64,000 nucleotides of DNA, taken from positions 1 to 64,000 of the forward strand of contig NZ_JAJNCZ010000012.1 in the NCBI RefSeq assembly GCF_021026345.1. The letters run 5' to 3'. Below, in pieces: positions 17,892 to 28,073 of the stretch. How positions within the stretch are numbered: the first letter of the stretch is position 1; each line of letters begins with the position of its first letter. The notes beneath the pieces are model-generated. The model did not search any database, was not told the DNA's origin, and was given only the letters and a program-made list of their open reading frames with translations. Position numbers and translations under genes: made by a program. The stretch comes from Rhizobium sp. GN54 (GTDB lineage: Bacteria; Pseudomonadota; Alphaproteobacteria; Rhizobiales; Rhizobiaceae).

Positions 17892-18554
17892 ATGGCCGGA
17901 CAGAATATCCCAGATAATCCCTATATCGCCGCCCGCAACGAATGGAACGAGCGTTATGGCTCGTATGTCAAAGCCGCCGCCGCGTGGCGCGTCGTCGGCA
18001 TAGCCGGAATGACCATGGCCGTCGTCGGTTTTGGTTACGCGCTCTATCAGAGCACTCAGGTCAAGCTCATCCCTTATATCGTCGAAGTCGACAAGCTCGG
18101 CACTGCGGTTAATGCGGGCTTTCCGCAGCAGATTGAATATGCCGATCCACGGGTGGTGCGCGCGACACTCGGCAGCTTCGTGTCAAACTTCCGATCCGTC
18201 ACGCCGGATGCGGTGGTGCAGAAGCAATATATCGACCGGACCTACGGGCTGCTGCGCACTTCTGATCCCGCGACCGAAAAGGTCAACGCATGGTTCCGCT
18301 CGAATTCGCCCTTCGAAAAGGCCAAGACCGCGACGGTGGCGATCGAGGTCAACAACATCGTCGCTCTATCGAACCAGAGCTACCAGATCGACTGGACCGA
18401 GTTCGAGCGGGATCGCCGCGGCAAGGAGACCGCCACGCGCCGCTTCCGCGGCATCGCCACGGTGACTTTGACGCCGCCTCAGGACGAGGGCGTCATCCGC
18501 CTCAATCCCATCGGTCTCTATCTGAGAGACTTCGACTGGACCGCGCAGCTTTGA
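17892..18554 (+). CDS. trbF: TrbF (VirB8 family)
   Basis: A 220-residue bitopic inner-membrane protein. A short cytoplasmic N-terminus precedes one transmembrane helix (about residues 37-58, [19 protein letters not shown]). The periplasmic NTF2-like VirB8 domain follows ([50 protein letters not shown]). It is the scaffold that links inner-membrane and core-complex proteins. Confidence 0.95.
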   Translation: MAGQNIPDNPYIAARNEWNERYGSYVKAAAAWRVVGIAGMTMAVVGFGYALYQSTQVKLIPYIVEVDKLGTAVNAGFPQQIEYADPRVVRATLGSFVSNFRSVTPDAVVQKQYIDRTYGLLRTSDPATEKVNAWFRSNSPFEKAKTATVAIEVNNIVALSNQSYQIDWTEFERDRRGKETATRRFRGIATVTLTPPQDEGVIRLNPIGLYLRDFDWTAQL

Positions 18555-18559
18555 AAGGC

Positions 18560-19426
18560 ATGGCTCCCAACATGAACATACGACATCTCAGAATACGGGC
18601 CGCCCTGAGTTCGAGCGCAGCCGTGCTGATGATTTTCCTGTCAATGGCCCTCCCCACTTCCCAGGCACGCGCCGCCGATGGCGTCACCGCCAACGAGGCG
18701 AAGGGAATGGGCATCTCGACACAGTGGCGCGGAAGCCGCGGCCTGGTCACGAAAGGCGCGGATGGCAAGGTGATCTTCCTTTATGGCGAGGTGCAGCCAT
18801 CCGTCGTCTGCTCGCCTCTGCAGGTCTGCGACATTGAGCTTCAGGGCGGCGAGGTCGTTCGTGACGTGCTGGTTGGCGACACTGTGCGGTGGAAGGTCGA
18901 GCCCGCGACATCCGGTGCTGCTGGCGGGCAGGCGATCCATCTGATCGTCAAGCCGTCGGAGCCGGGTTTGATCACGTCGATGGTCGTGACGACGTCGCGG
19001 CGCACCTATCATATCCAGCTGAAATCGCATGCCACGCAGTATATGGCGCGCGTCGGCTTCGAATATCCGGAGGACGTCTCGGCAAAGCTTGCCGACGTCA
19101 ACGCGCGGCTGGAAGCCAGCACCATTCCAGGCGCCGGCGTTCCCGCTGAGCAACTGAGCTTTGGCTATTCCGTCTCGGGCAATGCCGGCTGGCGGCCGAC
19201 GCGGGTCTATTCGGATGGGCAAAAAACCTACATCCAGTTTCCGCGGTCGATTTCCGGTCAGGATGCACCTGTTCTCTTCGTTGTCTCCGGCGGCCAGAAC
19301 CGCATCGTCAACTATCGCATGAAGAACGACATGATGGTGGTCGACTACAATATCGATCGTGCTGTCCTTGTCTCGGGCGTCGGCTGGAAACAGCAGAAGG
19401 TGACGATCAGCAGGGGAGGGCGGTGA
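18560..19426 (+). CDS. trbG: TrbG (VirB9 family)
   Basis: A 288-residue secreted core-complex protein. The signal peptide spans residues 1-35 ([18 protein letters not shown]). The N-terminal VirB9 beta domain ([24 protein letters not shown]) and C-terminal domain ([23 protein letters not shown]) are clear. The ATG at 18560 follows AAAGG; a second ATG at 18572 is possible. It sits five bases after trbF. Confidence 0.94.
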   Translation: MAPNMNIRHLRIRAALSSSAAVLMIFLSMALPTSQARAADGVTANEAKGMGISTQWRGSRGLVTKGADGKVIFLYGEVQPSVVCSPLQVCDIELQGGEVVRDVLVGDTVRWKVEPATSGAAGGQAIHLIVKPSEPGLITSMVVTTSRRTYHIQLKSHATQYMARVGFEYPEDVSAKLADVNARLEASTIPGAGVPAEQLSFGYSVSGNAGWRPTRVYSDGQKTYIQFPRSISGQDAPVLFVVSGGQNRIVNYRMKNDMMVVDYNIDRAVLVSGVGWKQQKVTISRGGR

Positions 19427-19899
19427 TGCTGAAACTCTTTCGCTACAGCCCGAACCGCCTCCGCCGCTTCCGTTGCCCTGCCGCGGCCTGCGTCGTCGCC
19501 ATCCTCCTTTCCGGATGTCAGTCGGTGGATAGTGGGGCACTCGTCGACAGCGCAGCACCGCCTGAGGTTTCCGGATCTGCGGCGGGCGCGATCGCCGGCG
19601 ATATGGTCAGCCGACTTGCAGAACAGATCGGACAGGCGACCGTTGCACTCAAACAGGATGGTTCTCCGTTCGGACAAGCGCTTGAAGCAGCATTGAAGGG
19701 ATGGGGTTATGCCGTTGTCACCGACCAGAAGACGGATAGTGGCTCGCCTGTCATTCCACTCGCCTATGTCATCATGCCCTATGACGGCCAGGTGCTCGCA
19801 AGGCTCTCGACCAGCAGTGTCGAACTCGGTCGCGCCTACACAGTAACGACATCGGGTGCGACACCGGCGAGCGCTCTTTCGCTCATGCGGCGCGGGTGA
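19426..19899 (+). CDS. trbH: TrbH, lipoprotein of the mating channel (VirB7-like)
   Basis: A 157-residue lipoprotein with a basic N-terminus, a hydrophobic helix and the lipobox LLSGC (acylated cysteine near residue 31). A soluble domain of about 125 residues follows. The ATG overlaps the trbG stop as TGATG, with GGGGAGGG upstream; a GTG three bases earlier is also possible. TrbH is expected to anchor TrbG/TrbI to the outer membrane. Confidence 0.9.
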   Translation: MLKLFRYSPNRLRRFRCPAAACVVAILLSGCQSVDSGALVDSAAPPEVSGSAAGAIAGDMVSRLAEQIGQATVALKQDGSPFGQALEAALKGWGYAVVTDQKTDSGSPVIPLAYVIMPYDGQVLARLSTSSVELGRAYTVTTSGATPASALSLMRRG

Positions 19900-19910
19900 G
19901 GGAGGACACC

Positions 19911-21218
19911 ATGGTGCAATCCCTCAAACTCGGCGGTCCCGCCAATAGTCAGTCTCCATCCGGCATCAAGCGGGTCAACCGCCTGCCGGTCATCCTCGTA
20001 ATCTTGCTGCTGGTCGCCTTTCTCGGCATCATCTTCTATGGGCTTTCCTCGCGCGGGCTTTACTTCGGCAAGGATAGCGGACCGGGCACCAGTTCGGGCA
20101 ATCCGGCCTCAACCTATGCCGACCAGATCAAGCGAGGTGTCAGCGACGGCATCATTGGCGAGCCACAGCAGCAGACGACGTTCCAGCCGACGCCGGTCGA
20201 GACCGAAAGGGCCAAAGAGAAGGCGGCCAACCCCTTTACGCCTCAGCCCGAGCAGGGACAGCAGCGGCGGGGACCGGAATTGGAGCCGGAAGAGGCGTGG
20301 CGAGCGCGTCTCGCCCGCGAGCAACAGGAACAGGTTCTTCGCGAGCAGCAGCGTCAGCGGATGGCCCGCCTGCAGGCGCGAGACTCCGCATACGATGCGC
20401 CGCTTGCCATCGATCGCGGCAAGCTGGAAGCGCGGTCGGAAAGAGATGAGGGCGCCACAGACCGGATGCCGACGACAGCAGCCGCGAACGCAAACGCGTC
20501 CGACCTTTACGCCGCGGCATTGCGCGCCGGTCTGGGCGGGCAGAACGTCGATCCGAACGGTCAGAACTCCAAGGAAGACTTCTTCAATGCCGATCTCAAG
20601 GATCTTGGATATTTGCCGAACCGCGTCGTGCCCCAGCAGTCCCTATACGAACTGAAACGGGGGTCCGTTATTCCGGCAACATTGATATCAGGCATCAACT
20701 CAGACCTGCCGGGACGTATCACCGCGCAGGTCAGCCAGAACGTCTATGACAGCGCGACCGGACATCGCCTGCTGATCCCACAGGGCACGAAACTCTTCGG
20801 CCGTTACGATAGCAAGGTTTCGTTCGGGCAGAGCCGTGTGCTCGTTGTCTGGTCGGACATCATCTTTCCGAACGGCTCCACCTTGCAGATCGGCGGCATG
20901 GCCGGCACGGACGCGGAAGGCTACGGCGGCTTCAACGACAAGGTGAACAACCACTACTTCAAGACCTTCGGCTCGGCGGTTATGATCGCGCTGATCGGGA
21001 CCGGCATCGACATGGGGGTGCCTCAGAGCTCAACGCTTGCCACCCAGGACACGGCATCCGACGCGGCGAGGCGCAATTTTGCCGAGACCTTCGGGCGAGT
21101 CGCCGACCGCACGATCCAGCGGAATATGGATGTACAGCCAACGCTGCAGATCCGGCCTGGCTACAAATTCAACGTCCTCGTGGATCAGGACATCGTGTTT
21201 CCAGGTCAGTATCGTTGA
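19911..21218 (+). CDS. trbI: TrbI (VirB10 family)
   Basis: A 435-residue core-complex protein. One transmembrane helix (about 23-45, VILVILLLVAFLGIIFYGL) is followed by a Pro/Gln/Arg-rich periplasmic linker (QPTPVETERAKEKAANPFTPQPE and repeats of REQQRQR) and the VirB10 beta-barrel domain (SVIPATLISGINSDLPG, LLIPQGTKLFGRYDS, FNVLVDQDIVFPG). GGGAGGA five bases before the ATG at 19911 decides against the GTG at 19896. It is the last gene of the traI-trb operon. Confidence 0.95.
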   Translation: MVQSLKLGGPANSQSPSGIKRVNRLPVILVILLLVAFLGIIFYGLSSRGLYFGKDSGPGTSSGNPASTYADQIKRGVSDGIIGEPQQQTTFQPTPVETERAKEKAANPFTPQPEQGQQRRGPELEPEEAWRARLAREQQEQVLREQQRQRMARLQARDSAYDAPLAIDRGKLEARSERDEGATDRMPTTAAANANASDLYAAALRAGLGGQNVDPNGQNSKEDFFNADLKDLGYLPNRVVPQQSLYELKRGSVIPATLISGINSDLPGRITAQVSQNVYDSATGHRLLIPQGTKLFGRYDSKVSFGQSRVLVVWSDIIFPNGSTLQIGGMAGTDAEGYGGFNDKVNNHYFKTFGSAVMIALIGTGIDMGVPQSSTLATQDTASDAARRNFAETFGRVADRTIQRNMDVQPTLQIRPGYKFNVLVDQDIVFPGQYR

Positions 21219-21622
21219 GGAACGCGAATGCCGCCGCCCGATCAAGGACGCATGCGATCAAGCGCGCTAAGAGCGCGCGGTGGACCTGGTTTGGGGCTCG
21301 CGATTCATACATTGCTTCGAGTGGCATGGAGGAGGCGGACCTGTCATGAACCGCTACACGATTGTGACCGGCACCTTGTATTAGGTCCGCAAGAGGTAGC
21401 TATAGAGGCACTTGATGTGCCTTAGCCACAAGAGGCTCGAGTTCAGCCCTGTCCATGTTCCGCACGTGGACTGCCAACGTCACGTCGATACCGTAGCCGC
21501 CATCTTCGCGAGTCTCCCACCCGACGGTACGGTAACCGTCGCATCATCCGGAATTCTGATCATCCGTTTGCTGGCAACGAGGTGCAGCGCGCTGAGGGAG
21601 CTGGCGGAACAGCCGACTGAAG
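21219..21622. other. Gap after trbI; possible 3' hairpin
   Basis: No gene is supported in these 404 bp. A GC-rich hairpin (GCGCGCT at 21262-21268 with AGCGCGC at 21272-21278) lies 44 bp after trbI but lacks a T-run, so it may mark the end of the trb transcript or a stabilising stem. The gap is the left edge of the metabolic cargo block. Confidence 0.4.
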
Positions 21623-22534
21623 TCATGCAACTACCGCCAAGCCCGGCGACGCGCGCAGGCGGGCAATGTCGCGCCCCGGGGGTTCTCCAAAGTGGCGCCT
21701 ATATTCGCGACTGAACTGCGTCGGGCTTTCGTAACCCACGCGGAAGGCGGCAGTCCTGACGTCGATGTCCTGGACGAGCATCAGGCTGCGCGCGTCCTGC
21801 AGCCTGAGCTGCTTCTGGAACTGCAACGGCGTTAGCGCCGTCACGGCGCGAAAATGCTCATGCAGGCTCGACGGACTCATGCCCACTTCCGCGGCAAGCT
21901 GTTCGATGCTGAACCGCTCGCGGAAGTTCTGCCCGATCCAAGCGATTGCGCGGCCGACCTGGGCCACCCGGCCCTGGCTGGAGGTGATGTGGCGCATCCT
22001 GGCGCCGTCCGGACCGGCAAGCAGGCGATACAGCATTTCCTGCTCCGCAAGCGGCCCGAGCACAGGCAACGCTGCCGGATCGTCGAGCAGGCGCAGCAGG
22101 CGTAGTGTCGCGTCGAGCAGAGCGGCGTCGGCGTCGGACACTGTCTTGCCAATGGGCCGGATCGGCGCTTGCTGCTGTAGCGGCACGCGTAGCGCCAACT
22201 CGCCCAGCATGACCGGATCGAAATCGAGGTACAGGCAGAGATAGGGTTTGTCGGGCGTCGCCTCCACCACGTGGCCTATCGCCGGCAGGTCGTAGGTCAC
22301 AACTCCATAGCGCCCCGGTGCATATCTGAACACGCGGTCGCCCAGTGTGACCTCTTTGTGCCCCTGCGCGACGAGGCACAGTTGCGGCCGGTAAACATTT
22401 GGCATCGGCATCGTCACGGTGGAGGATCGAACAAGCGTCATGCGTTCGATGGGGGTGGCCTGGAAGCCATCCTTCGATACGTGCCGGCCAATGACGGCCG
22501 AGATTTCGTTCAGAATTTCCATGAGTCGGACCAT
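21623..22534 (-). CDS. AraC-family transcriptional regulator (YqhC-like)
   Basis: A protein of about 303 residues. The N-terminal cupin-like AraC_N domain (QLCLVAQGHKEVTLGDRVFRYAPGRY) precedes a C-terminal double helix-turn-helix (about 210-295: FSIEQLAAEVGMSPSSLHEHFRAVT and VRTAAFRVGYESPTQFSREYRRHFG). It resembles YqhC-type regulators that control aldehyde-reducing aldo/keto reductases, and here it is divergent from one. ATGs at 22534 and 22522 and a TTG at 22558 are all possible starts; none has a strong ribosome site. Confidence 0.88.
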   Translation of the reverse strand: MVRLMEILNEISAVIGRHVSKDGFQATPIERMTLVRSSTVTMPMPNVYRPQLCLVAQGHKEVTLGDRVFRYAPGRYGVVTYDLPAIGHVVEATPDKPYLCLYLDFDPVMLGELALRVPLQQQAPIRPIGKTVSDADAALLDATLRLLRLLDDPAALPVLGPLAEQEMLYRLLAGPDGARMRHITSSQGRVAQVGRAIAWIGQNFRERFSIEQLAAEVGMSPSSLHEHFRAVTALTPLQFQKQLRLQDARSLMLVQDIDVRTAAFRVGYESPTQFSREYRRHFGEPPGRDIARLRASPGLAVVA

Positions 22535-22721
22535 CGCACGCGCGTGGGAGAGCGGCAATCACTTGGGCCTCGGAAAGGCGGCAGTCCGAAACCGTCACTT
22601 CTGGAGGATTGGGCAGTAATCCCGGCGCATAAGGCTAACGGTCGAACCTCGCCGCGTATCACAGTGTTCAGCGGCGCATGCGTTAAAGCAAACGCGGCCG
22701 CGGAACGCGTATGGAGCAGAC

Positions 22722-23681
22722 ATGAAAATCGATAATCTGAAGACTTCCAAGGTCGCACTAGGCACCTGGGCTTGGGGCGATAGCGGCGAGACTGGCGATG
22801 GGTACTTCGGCAGTCATCTCACTCAGACTGGCCTGGAGGAGGTCGCCGATAAGGCGCATGCGGCCGGGTTCAGTCTATGGGACACCGCCGTTGTGTACGG
22901 TATGGGTCGTTCGGAGACCGTACTCGGGGACGTGCTGCAGCGCTTCGCCCGCAGCGACTACCAGCTCTCCACGAAGTTCACCCCGCAGGCAGTGGGAAGC
23001 GGCGACGACCCGATGGCAGATATGCTGGAGCAGAGCCTGGCCCGCCTCGGCACCGACTACATCGACCTCTACTGGATTCACAATCCAGCCGATGTGACGC
23101 GGTGGACCCCCCATCTAATCCCCTTGCTGAAGAGCGGGAAGGTCAAAGGTGTCGGAGTTTCGAATCACAACTTGAGCGAAATCGAGCTTGCCGATCAGAT
23201 CCTCGGAGAAGCCGGGCATAAGGTCGAGGCCGTCCAGAACCACTACAGCCTACTGTACCGCGGCGCCGAGAATGCTGGTATCCTACAGCACTGCCGCACC
23301 CATGGCATCCCATTCTACGCCTATATGGTGCTAGAACAGGGCGCCTTGAGCGGCAAGTACAGCTCCGCGAACCCGCTGCCGCAAGGCACCAATCGGGCGA
23401 AGGCCTACAATGGTATGCTGCCCAAGCTGAAGGCGCTGACGGACAAGCTCGCGTCGATTGGCCAGAGCCACGGTGCAGCAGCGCCCGATGTCGCGACGGC
23501 TTGGGCCATCGCCAAGGGCACCACGCCGATCATCGGCATCACCAACGCCGACTACGTCGATGGTCTGGTCCGAGCCACCAGCCTGACGCTCTCCAGCGAC
23601 GACATTGCAGAGCTCGAGGCACTCGCCGACACTGCCAACGTGAATACCCGCGGGTGGTGGGAAAAGGAGTTGGGAGTCTGA
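22722..23681 (+). CDS. Aldo/keto reductase
   Basis: A 319-residue NADPH-dependent oxidoreductase with the complete catalytic tetrad D54, Y59, K85 and H120 in a TIM-barrel sequence. The phosphate-binding end of the fold (IIGITNADYVDG) is present. The substrate is unknown; with a divergent YqhC-like regulator 187 bp away, detoxification of reactive aldehydes is a fair inference. No operon partner follows. Confidence 0.9.
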   Translation: MKIDNLKTSKVALGTWAWGDSGETGDGYFGSHLTQTGLEEVADKAHAAGFSLWDTAVVYGMGRSETVLGDVLQRFARSDYQLSTKFTPQAVGSGDDPMADMLEQSLARLGTDYIDLYWIHNPADVTRWTPHLIPLLKSGKVKGVGVSNHNLSEIELADQILGEAGHKVEAVQNHYSLLYRGAENAGILQHCRTHGIPFYAYMVLEQGALSGKYSSANPLPQGTNRAKAYNGMLPKLKALTDKLASIGQSHGAAAPDVATAWAIAKGTTPIIGITNADYVDGLVRATSLTLSSDDIAELEALADTANVNTRGWWEKELGV

Positions 23682-24280
23682 AACACCACCGTGCCCAAGC
23701 CCTCCGTCGAACCGTCGCTTCATACCGCGAGCGTCTTCTCGGTTTGGAGGGGTGATCGCCTGTGGCGGGTCTGCCGTTCGGAGCAACGTCGAATGGATGT
23801 GTTCCACCTGATCTGGAAGGAAGGGCCTTCTGCGCCCAGCGCTCCAGTCAAAGGAATAACTATTCCCCGAAGCGCATCCCGCTCTACACTGTAGAAAGCC
23901 ACGCAAGAGACGAGGCGCTCGGCGCTTAGGTATCACTGATGCGCTGCGGGTGTCCTCCCTCCCGAGCAAGTAGTCTCGACAAGCATTCGACATTTGACGG
24001 GGCGAGACACCGGCCTTCTAGCAGAGGTCTCGCCCTGCGCGTCTGTCGCCGCGTTGCGCGTTGGGGCGGGCCCAGATCCCCGAAGAGGTGTCGCCTCGCC
24101 ATCGAACAGCTTGATCTACATCGGGGTGGTGACGTTCGGGTCGTTGAGCCTGAGGCCCAAGTGGCCGCGGTTCTCGTTAGGGCGTTTCGCTCGGCGATTA
24201 GGCGCTCCACCTCGACCGTCTTCACTTTGCCATTACTTCGAATCAGAAGGCGAAATCGTCAAGAAAAGTGACATACGACG
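23682..24280. other. About 600 bp without a supportable gene
   Basis: Open frames up to 174 codons exist but overlap each other in different frames, lack ribosome sites and resemble no family I know. The stretch lies between the end of the aldo/keto reductase gene and the 3' end of the lysR gene, and may contain decayed sequence. Confidence 0.45.
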
Positions 24281-25144
24281 TCAGCGATCCACCGTCATTT
24301 CGGCCACGGCCTCAATCAGCGGCAGCCGCGCGGAGCCTCTCGTCCAAAGAAGACCCAGATCCCTGACAGGTGCTTCGTCGGGAAGAGGGAGCTTTGCCAG
24401 GCTGAGGCCTTCGGGCCAAGGAGCTGACCGGTTGGGGACCAGCGAGACTCCGAGACCTCGATCTACCAGGACTGCAATCGCTTCCAACCCATCCAGCTCC
24501 ATAAGCTCTCTCGGTTGAATACCCGCGGTCCGAAGATATTCGTCAGCAAGCTGTCCCGACCACAATGTCCTGTCGTAGCGGATGAATGGCTGCGTTCTCA
24601 GAAGTTCGTGTGGATCCTGTTCGGCGAGCGATTTGCTGGCGATGACGATGTAACGCTCCTTCACCACCGATCGCCACTCCAGGCTTTTCGGCAGGTCGAA
24701 CTGGGGTTTGTACATCAGGGCTAGGTCGAGATCGGCATTGGTCAGTCGTCGATAGAGATCTGACGAGCTGCCCTTGCTGACTGATAGCTCGATGTCAGGA
24801 TACCTGTCCGAGAGCCCTAGCAAGAGATTGCACAAAGGGCCCGCGACGGCGCTTGACGCCACGCCCAGTCGCAACTCGCCTTTGAGTAGCCGCTCGGTTC
24901 CGATTGTCTTGAAATCGCGCAGATCCGCAAGGAAGCTTTTTGCCCGGGTTGCTAAGGTCAAGCCAGAAGCGGTCGGGCTGACCGTTCTCCCGGTCCGTAC
25001 GACGAGTGCGAACCCAACCTCGTTCTCCAAAGCTTTAATTCTGAGACTGAGTGCTGCAGAAGTTAGATTGAGTTTCCTCGCGGCTTCCGAAAGCGACTGG
25101 CTTTCGACAACGACAATGAAACTTTCCAGAAACCGCGTGTCCAT
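24281..25144 (-). CDS. LysR-family transcriptional regulator
   Basis: A 287-residue LysR regulator with an N-terminal winged helix-turn-helix (residues 2-60, ESFIVVVESQSLSEAARKLNLTSAALSLRIKALENEVG). A periplasmic-binding-like effector domain follows (GELRLGVASSAVAGPL, LDLALMYKP). The ATG at 25144 gives the usual N-terminus; upstream frame codons are not family-like. It is divergent from the tctC-type gene across 208 bp, so it probably senses a carboxylate and controls the transporter operon. Confidence 0.9.
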   Translation of the reverse strand: MDTRFLESFIVVVESQSLSEAARKLNLTSAALSLRIKALENEVGFALVVRTGRTVSPTASGLTLATRAKSFLADLRDFKTIGTERLLKGELRLGVASSAVAGPLCNLLLGLSDRYPDIELSVSKGSSSDLYRRLTNADLDLALMYKPQFDLPKSLEWRSVVKERYIVIASKSLAEQDPHELLRTQPFIRYDRTLWSGQLADEYLRTAGIQPRELMELDGLEAIAVLVDRGLGVSLVPNRSAPWPEGLSLAKLPLPDEAPVRDLGLLWTRGSARLPLIEAVAEMTVDR

Positions 25145-25352
25145 TCTTAAAGGATTCCCAAAACGCGAATTTAGTTTCGCTGTTGTAGTTCTAGCACCGA
25201 TACTCGCTATCATCTGAACATTCGAGCGCGCATTCCGTCAAACCCTGGGACGAATAACGTCTAGCCCTAGGTCGCCGGTCGCAGCTCTCCAACCGACAAA
25301 AAGAGCAGTTTCGAGCCTGCTATTGGCCGAATGATCCTGGGGAGGATAGATA

Positions 25353-26354
25353 ATGCTGAACATCGAAACTATGCGTGTGGTGCGTCGTCGTGGAGCGCTT
25401 TTCGCGATGGCCGCAGCCGTCGTTATCGCGGGCGGGGTTGCGCATGCCGCGGAGTGGGTTCCGCAAAAGCCGATACGGCTAGTTGTACCCTACGGCCCAG
25501 GCGGCAGCTCGGACATTATTGCAAGAGTGATGGCATCGGAAATGTCCAAAGGACTCGGCCAGCAGATCGTCGTCGAGAACAAGCCCGGCGCGTCCGGTGT
25601 GGTGGCGATGCAAGACGTCGCGCGCTCCGACCCGGACGGCTATACGATCGTGCTTGGGCATGTTGGCACGCTAGCGGTGAACCCGTCCATGCTTTCCAGC
25701 ATACCCTATGACACTGACAAGGACTTTGTGCCGATCACCTTGATTGCGAAAGTTCCGGTCGTCTTTGTGATCCATTCTGACGTGCCCGCGAAGAACTTCA
25801 AGGAGTTCATAGCATTGGCGAAATCGGAACCAGGCAAGCTCAGCTATGGGTCTGCCGGCAATGGAAGCGCAGGTCATCTTGCCTTTGAACAGCTGAAGCT
25901 GGTCACCCAGACCGACATTTTGCATGTTCCCTACAAGGGCACGGGCGCACAGCTGACGGATCTCCTGGGCCACCGCACCGATGCCGCCTCGGCAGGCCTT
26001 CCGCCCTTTTTGCCGCATCTTAAATCCGGCAAACTGATCGCGCTTGCCGTTGGGTCCTCCGAGCGCCTGCCACTCATCCCCGATGTCCCGACCGTCGTCG
26101 AAGAGGGCTATCCAGGTTTCGAGAGTTCGCAGTGGTTTGGGTTTCTCGCTCCTGCTGGAACGCCTAAGGAGGCAATTGATCGAATTCAGTCAGAGGCGGT
26201 GAAGGCGCTCAAGACCAACTCCGTCAGCGAGCGTCTGAAAGAGGACGCCAGTGTATCCGTCGGCTCGACGCCTGAGGAGTTTCAGGCGTTCATTTTTGCC
26301 GAGCGGACCCGTTGGGGCGAAATCGTGCGCAAGGCTAATCTCAAAGCCGAGTGA
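25353..26354 (+). CDS. Tripartite tricarboxylate transporter solute-binding protein (TctC/Bug family)
   Basis: A 333-residue secreted binding protein. Signal peptide with basic start and hydrophobic AMAAAVVIAGGVAHA, cleaved near residue 33. The mature start WVPQKPIRLVVPYGPGGSSDIIAR is the Bug-family fingerprint, followed by VVENKPGASG and the DVPTVVEEGYPGFE segment. GGGGAGG precedes the ATG. It captures a carboxylate in the periplasm for the TctB/TctA permease encoded three genes on. The ligand is not predictable. Confidence 0.94.
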   Translation: MLNIETMRVVRRRGALFAMAAAVVIAGGVAHAAEWVPQKPIRLVVPYGPGGSSDIIARVMASEMSKGLGQQIVVENKPGASGVVAMQDVARSDPDGYTIVLGHVGTLAVNPSMLSSIPYDTDKDFVPITLIAKVPVVFVIHSDVPAKNFKEFIALAKSEPGKLSYGSAGNGSAGHLAFEQLKLVTQTDILHVPYKGTGAQLTDLLGHRTDAASAGLPPFLPHLKSGKLIALAVGSSERLPLIPDVPTVVEEGYPGFESSQWFGFLAPAGTPKEAIDRIQSEAVKALKTNSVSERLKEDASVSVGSTPEEFQAFIFAERTRWGEIVRKANLKAE

Positions 26355-26463
26355 GGCCGCCTGCGGCAAAACAAACCATCGAACATCAAATCCTTCATCT
26401 CATCATCAACGACGTTTGCAGGCTGCCGGCTTCGGCTGCCGGCAGACGAGCGGGGACTCACAA

Positions 26464-27534
26464 ATGACTGACAGCAACTCCAGAACGACCATCGATGAAA
26501 AAGCGCTTCAGGATCTTACGTCCCAGGCCTTGCGTGGTCTCGGCCTTGCCGATAATGACGCAACTGACGCCGCCCGCATCCTGGTATTGGCGGAACTCTT
26601 CGGCGTCACGACCCACGGCGTCAGCCGGATCGAAAGCTACGGCGAACGTCTTGAAATTGGTGGGATTACGCCACGCCCGAACATCGAGATCGATCAGGTC
26701 GCTCCGTCGGTCAGTATGGTCGACGGAGACAATGGTGTCGGACCGCTTGTCGGGTATCGCGCGTTGGAGGCGGCGATGACATCCGCGCGGGAGTTTGGCG
26801 TGGGCGTCGCGTTCGCTCGTGGCAGCAATCATTTTGGCCCTGTCGCTCCCTACAATTTCATTGCTGCCGAACAAGGGTTTGCAAGCTTCATCTGCAGCAA
26901 TGCGACAACGACCATCACGCCGTGGGGGGGCAGGCAAGCCAAGCTCGGCAACAGTCCCCTCGGCTTCGGCATTCCGAACCCGGGCGGCGATCCCATCATC
27001 CTCGACATGGCGATGAGCGTCGTGGCCAGGGCGAAGATCCGCAATGCCGCGAAAGCCGGTTCATCCATTCCGGCCACCTGGGCAACCGATAACCAAGGGC
27101 AGCCTACGACCGACCCTAAGGCCGCCCTAGACGGGTTCCTCCTTCCGGTCGGCGGGCACAAGGGTTACGGCCTTGCTCTGGTCGTAGACCTTTTCGCAGG
27201 CGTGCTATCGGGTGCGGCTTATCTCTCCCATGTCAAATCCTGGGTCGATGCCCCTGGCGAACCGCAAAACCTTGGGCACTTTTTTCTTGTCATCGATACC
27301 ACCCGCCTGGGACAGAAAAGCTGGCTTGCGGAACGCATGATGGACTTTGCAGATATCCTGCATTCGACGCCGGCCACAAACCCGGACGCGCCCGTTCTTC
27401 TTCCTGGCGAGACCGAGATGCGCAACCTTGCGCGTCAACGAAAGACGGGTATTGCCATCGACAACGGGCTGCTCGCGAAAATTCATGAATATGCCGATCG
27501 GAGCGCTCCCGTCGCAGACAAGACGGCGGTCTAA
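26464..27534 (+). CDS. Ldh-family (malate/L-lactate dehydrogenase-like) oxidoreductase
   Basis: A 356-residue NAD(P)-dependent dehydrogenase of the YiaK/YlbC/malate dehydrogenase type. Family features: GVTTHGVSRI near residue 43, ARGSNHFGPVAPY near 120, TPWGGRQAKLGNSPLGFGIP near 160, GGHKGYGLALVVDLFAGVLSG near 230 and NLGHFFLVID. GGGGA precedes the ATG at 26464. Its place between tctC and tctB suggests that it oxidises the 2-hydroxy acid imported by the transporter. The C-terminal part of a second member of this family survives as a pseudogene at 30.5 kb. Confidence 0.9.
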   Translation: MTDSNSRTTIDEKALQDLTSQALRGLGLADNDATDAARILVLAELFGVTTHGVSRIESYGERLEIGGITPRPNIEIDQVAPSVSMVDGDNGVGPLVGYRALEAAMTSAREFGVGVAFARGSNHFGPVAPYNFIAAEQGFASFICSNATTTITPWGGRQAKLGNSPLGFGIPNPGGDPIILDMAMSVVARAKIRNAAKAGSSIPATWATDNQGQPTTDPKAALDGFLLPVGGHKGYGLALVVDLFAGVLSGAAYLSHVKSWVDAPGEPQNLGHFFLVIDTTRLGQKSWLAERMMDFADILHSTPATNPDAPVLLPGETEMRNLARQRKTGIAIDNGLLAKIHEYADRSAPVADKTAV

Positions 27535-27605
27535 GGGGAGGGGATCTGTCGGCACATCTTCATGGAGCGCCGATTATCTGAACTTGACGCTGGGAGGAGC
27601 GAGTG

Positions 27606-28070
27606 ATGAGAATAACAAACCCCAAGGATTTTTGGGCGGGGACGCTTTACATCTTTTTTGGCACGGGCGCCGTGTTAATCGCCAGATCCTATCCGTTCGG
27701 GTCGGCAACGAGAATGGGACCCGGCTACTTTCCGACCATCCTTGGCGTCATCCTTGCGCTGTTGGGGTTGCTTTCGCTGTTCAGAGCGTTCCGTTCAGAC
27801 GGAGATCCTCTTGGCAGCATAGCCTGGAGGCCGCTTCTGGCCATCACAGGCGGCACCGCTCTGTTCGGATTTCTGCTGCCGCATGCCGGCTTGCCATTGG
27901 CACTGTTCGTTTTGATTTTCCTCAGCGCGGCGATCAGTGAGAACTTCAAGTTTGGCTGGCGCCCTGCGCTCGCGCTGATGTTGCTGATTGCGTTCTGCGT
28001 CATCGTGTTCGTGAAACTTTTAGGCGTACCCCTGCCCCTTGTCGGCACCTGGTTCGCCGGATTGGTATAA
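27606..28070 (+). CDS. Tripartite tricarboxylate transporter small subunit (TctB)
   Basis: A 154-residue membrane protein with four hydrophobic helices, the usual TctB topology, and the GPGYFP motif after the first helix pair. GGGAGGAGC gives a strong ribosome site before the ATG at 27606. It ends three bases before tctA, so the two are translated together and form the permease. Confidence 0.92.
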   Translation: MRITNPKDFWAGTLYIFFGTGAVLIARSYPFGSATRMGPGYFPTILGVILALLGLLSLFRAFRSDGDPLGSIAWRPLLAITGGTALFGFLLPHAGLPLALFVLIFLSAAISENFKFGWRPALALMLLIAFCVIVFVKLLGVPLPLVGTWFAGLV

Positions 28071-28073
28071 GCC

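Noticed and set aside
23926..24518. Possible transposase or integrase remnant after the aldo/keto reductase gene
   Set aside because: No frame gave a recognisable family segment; only noted as a gap.
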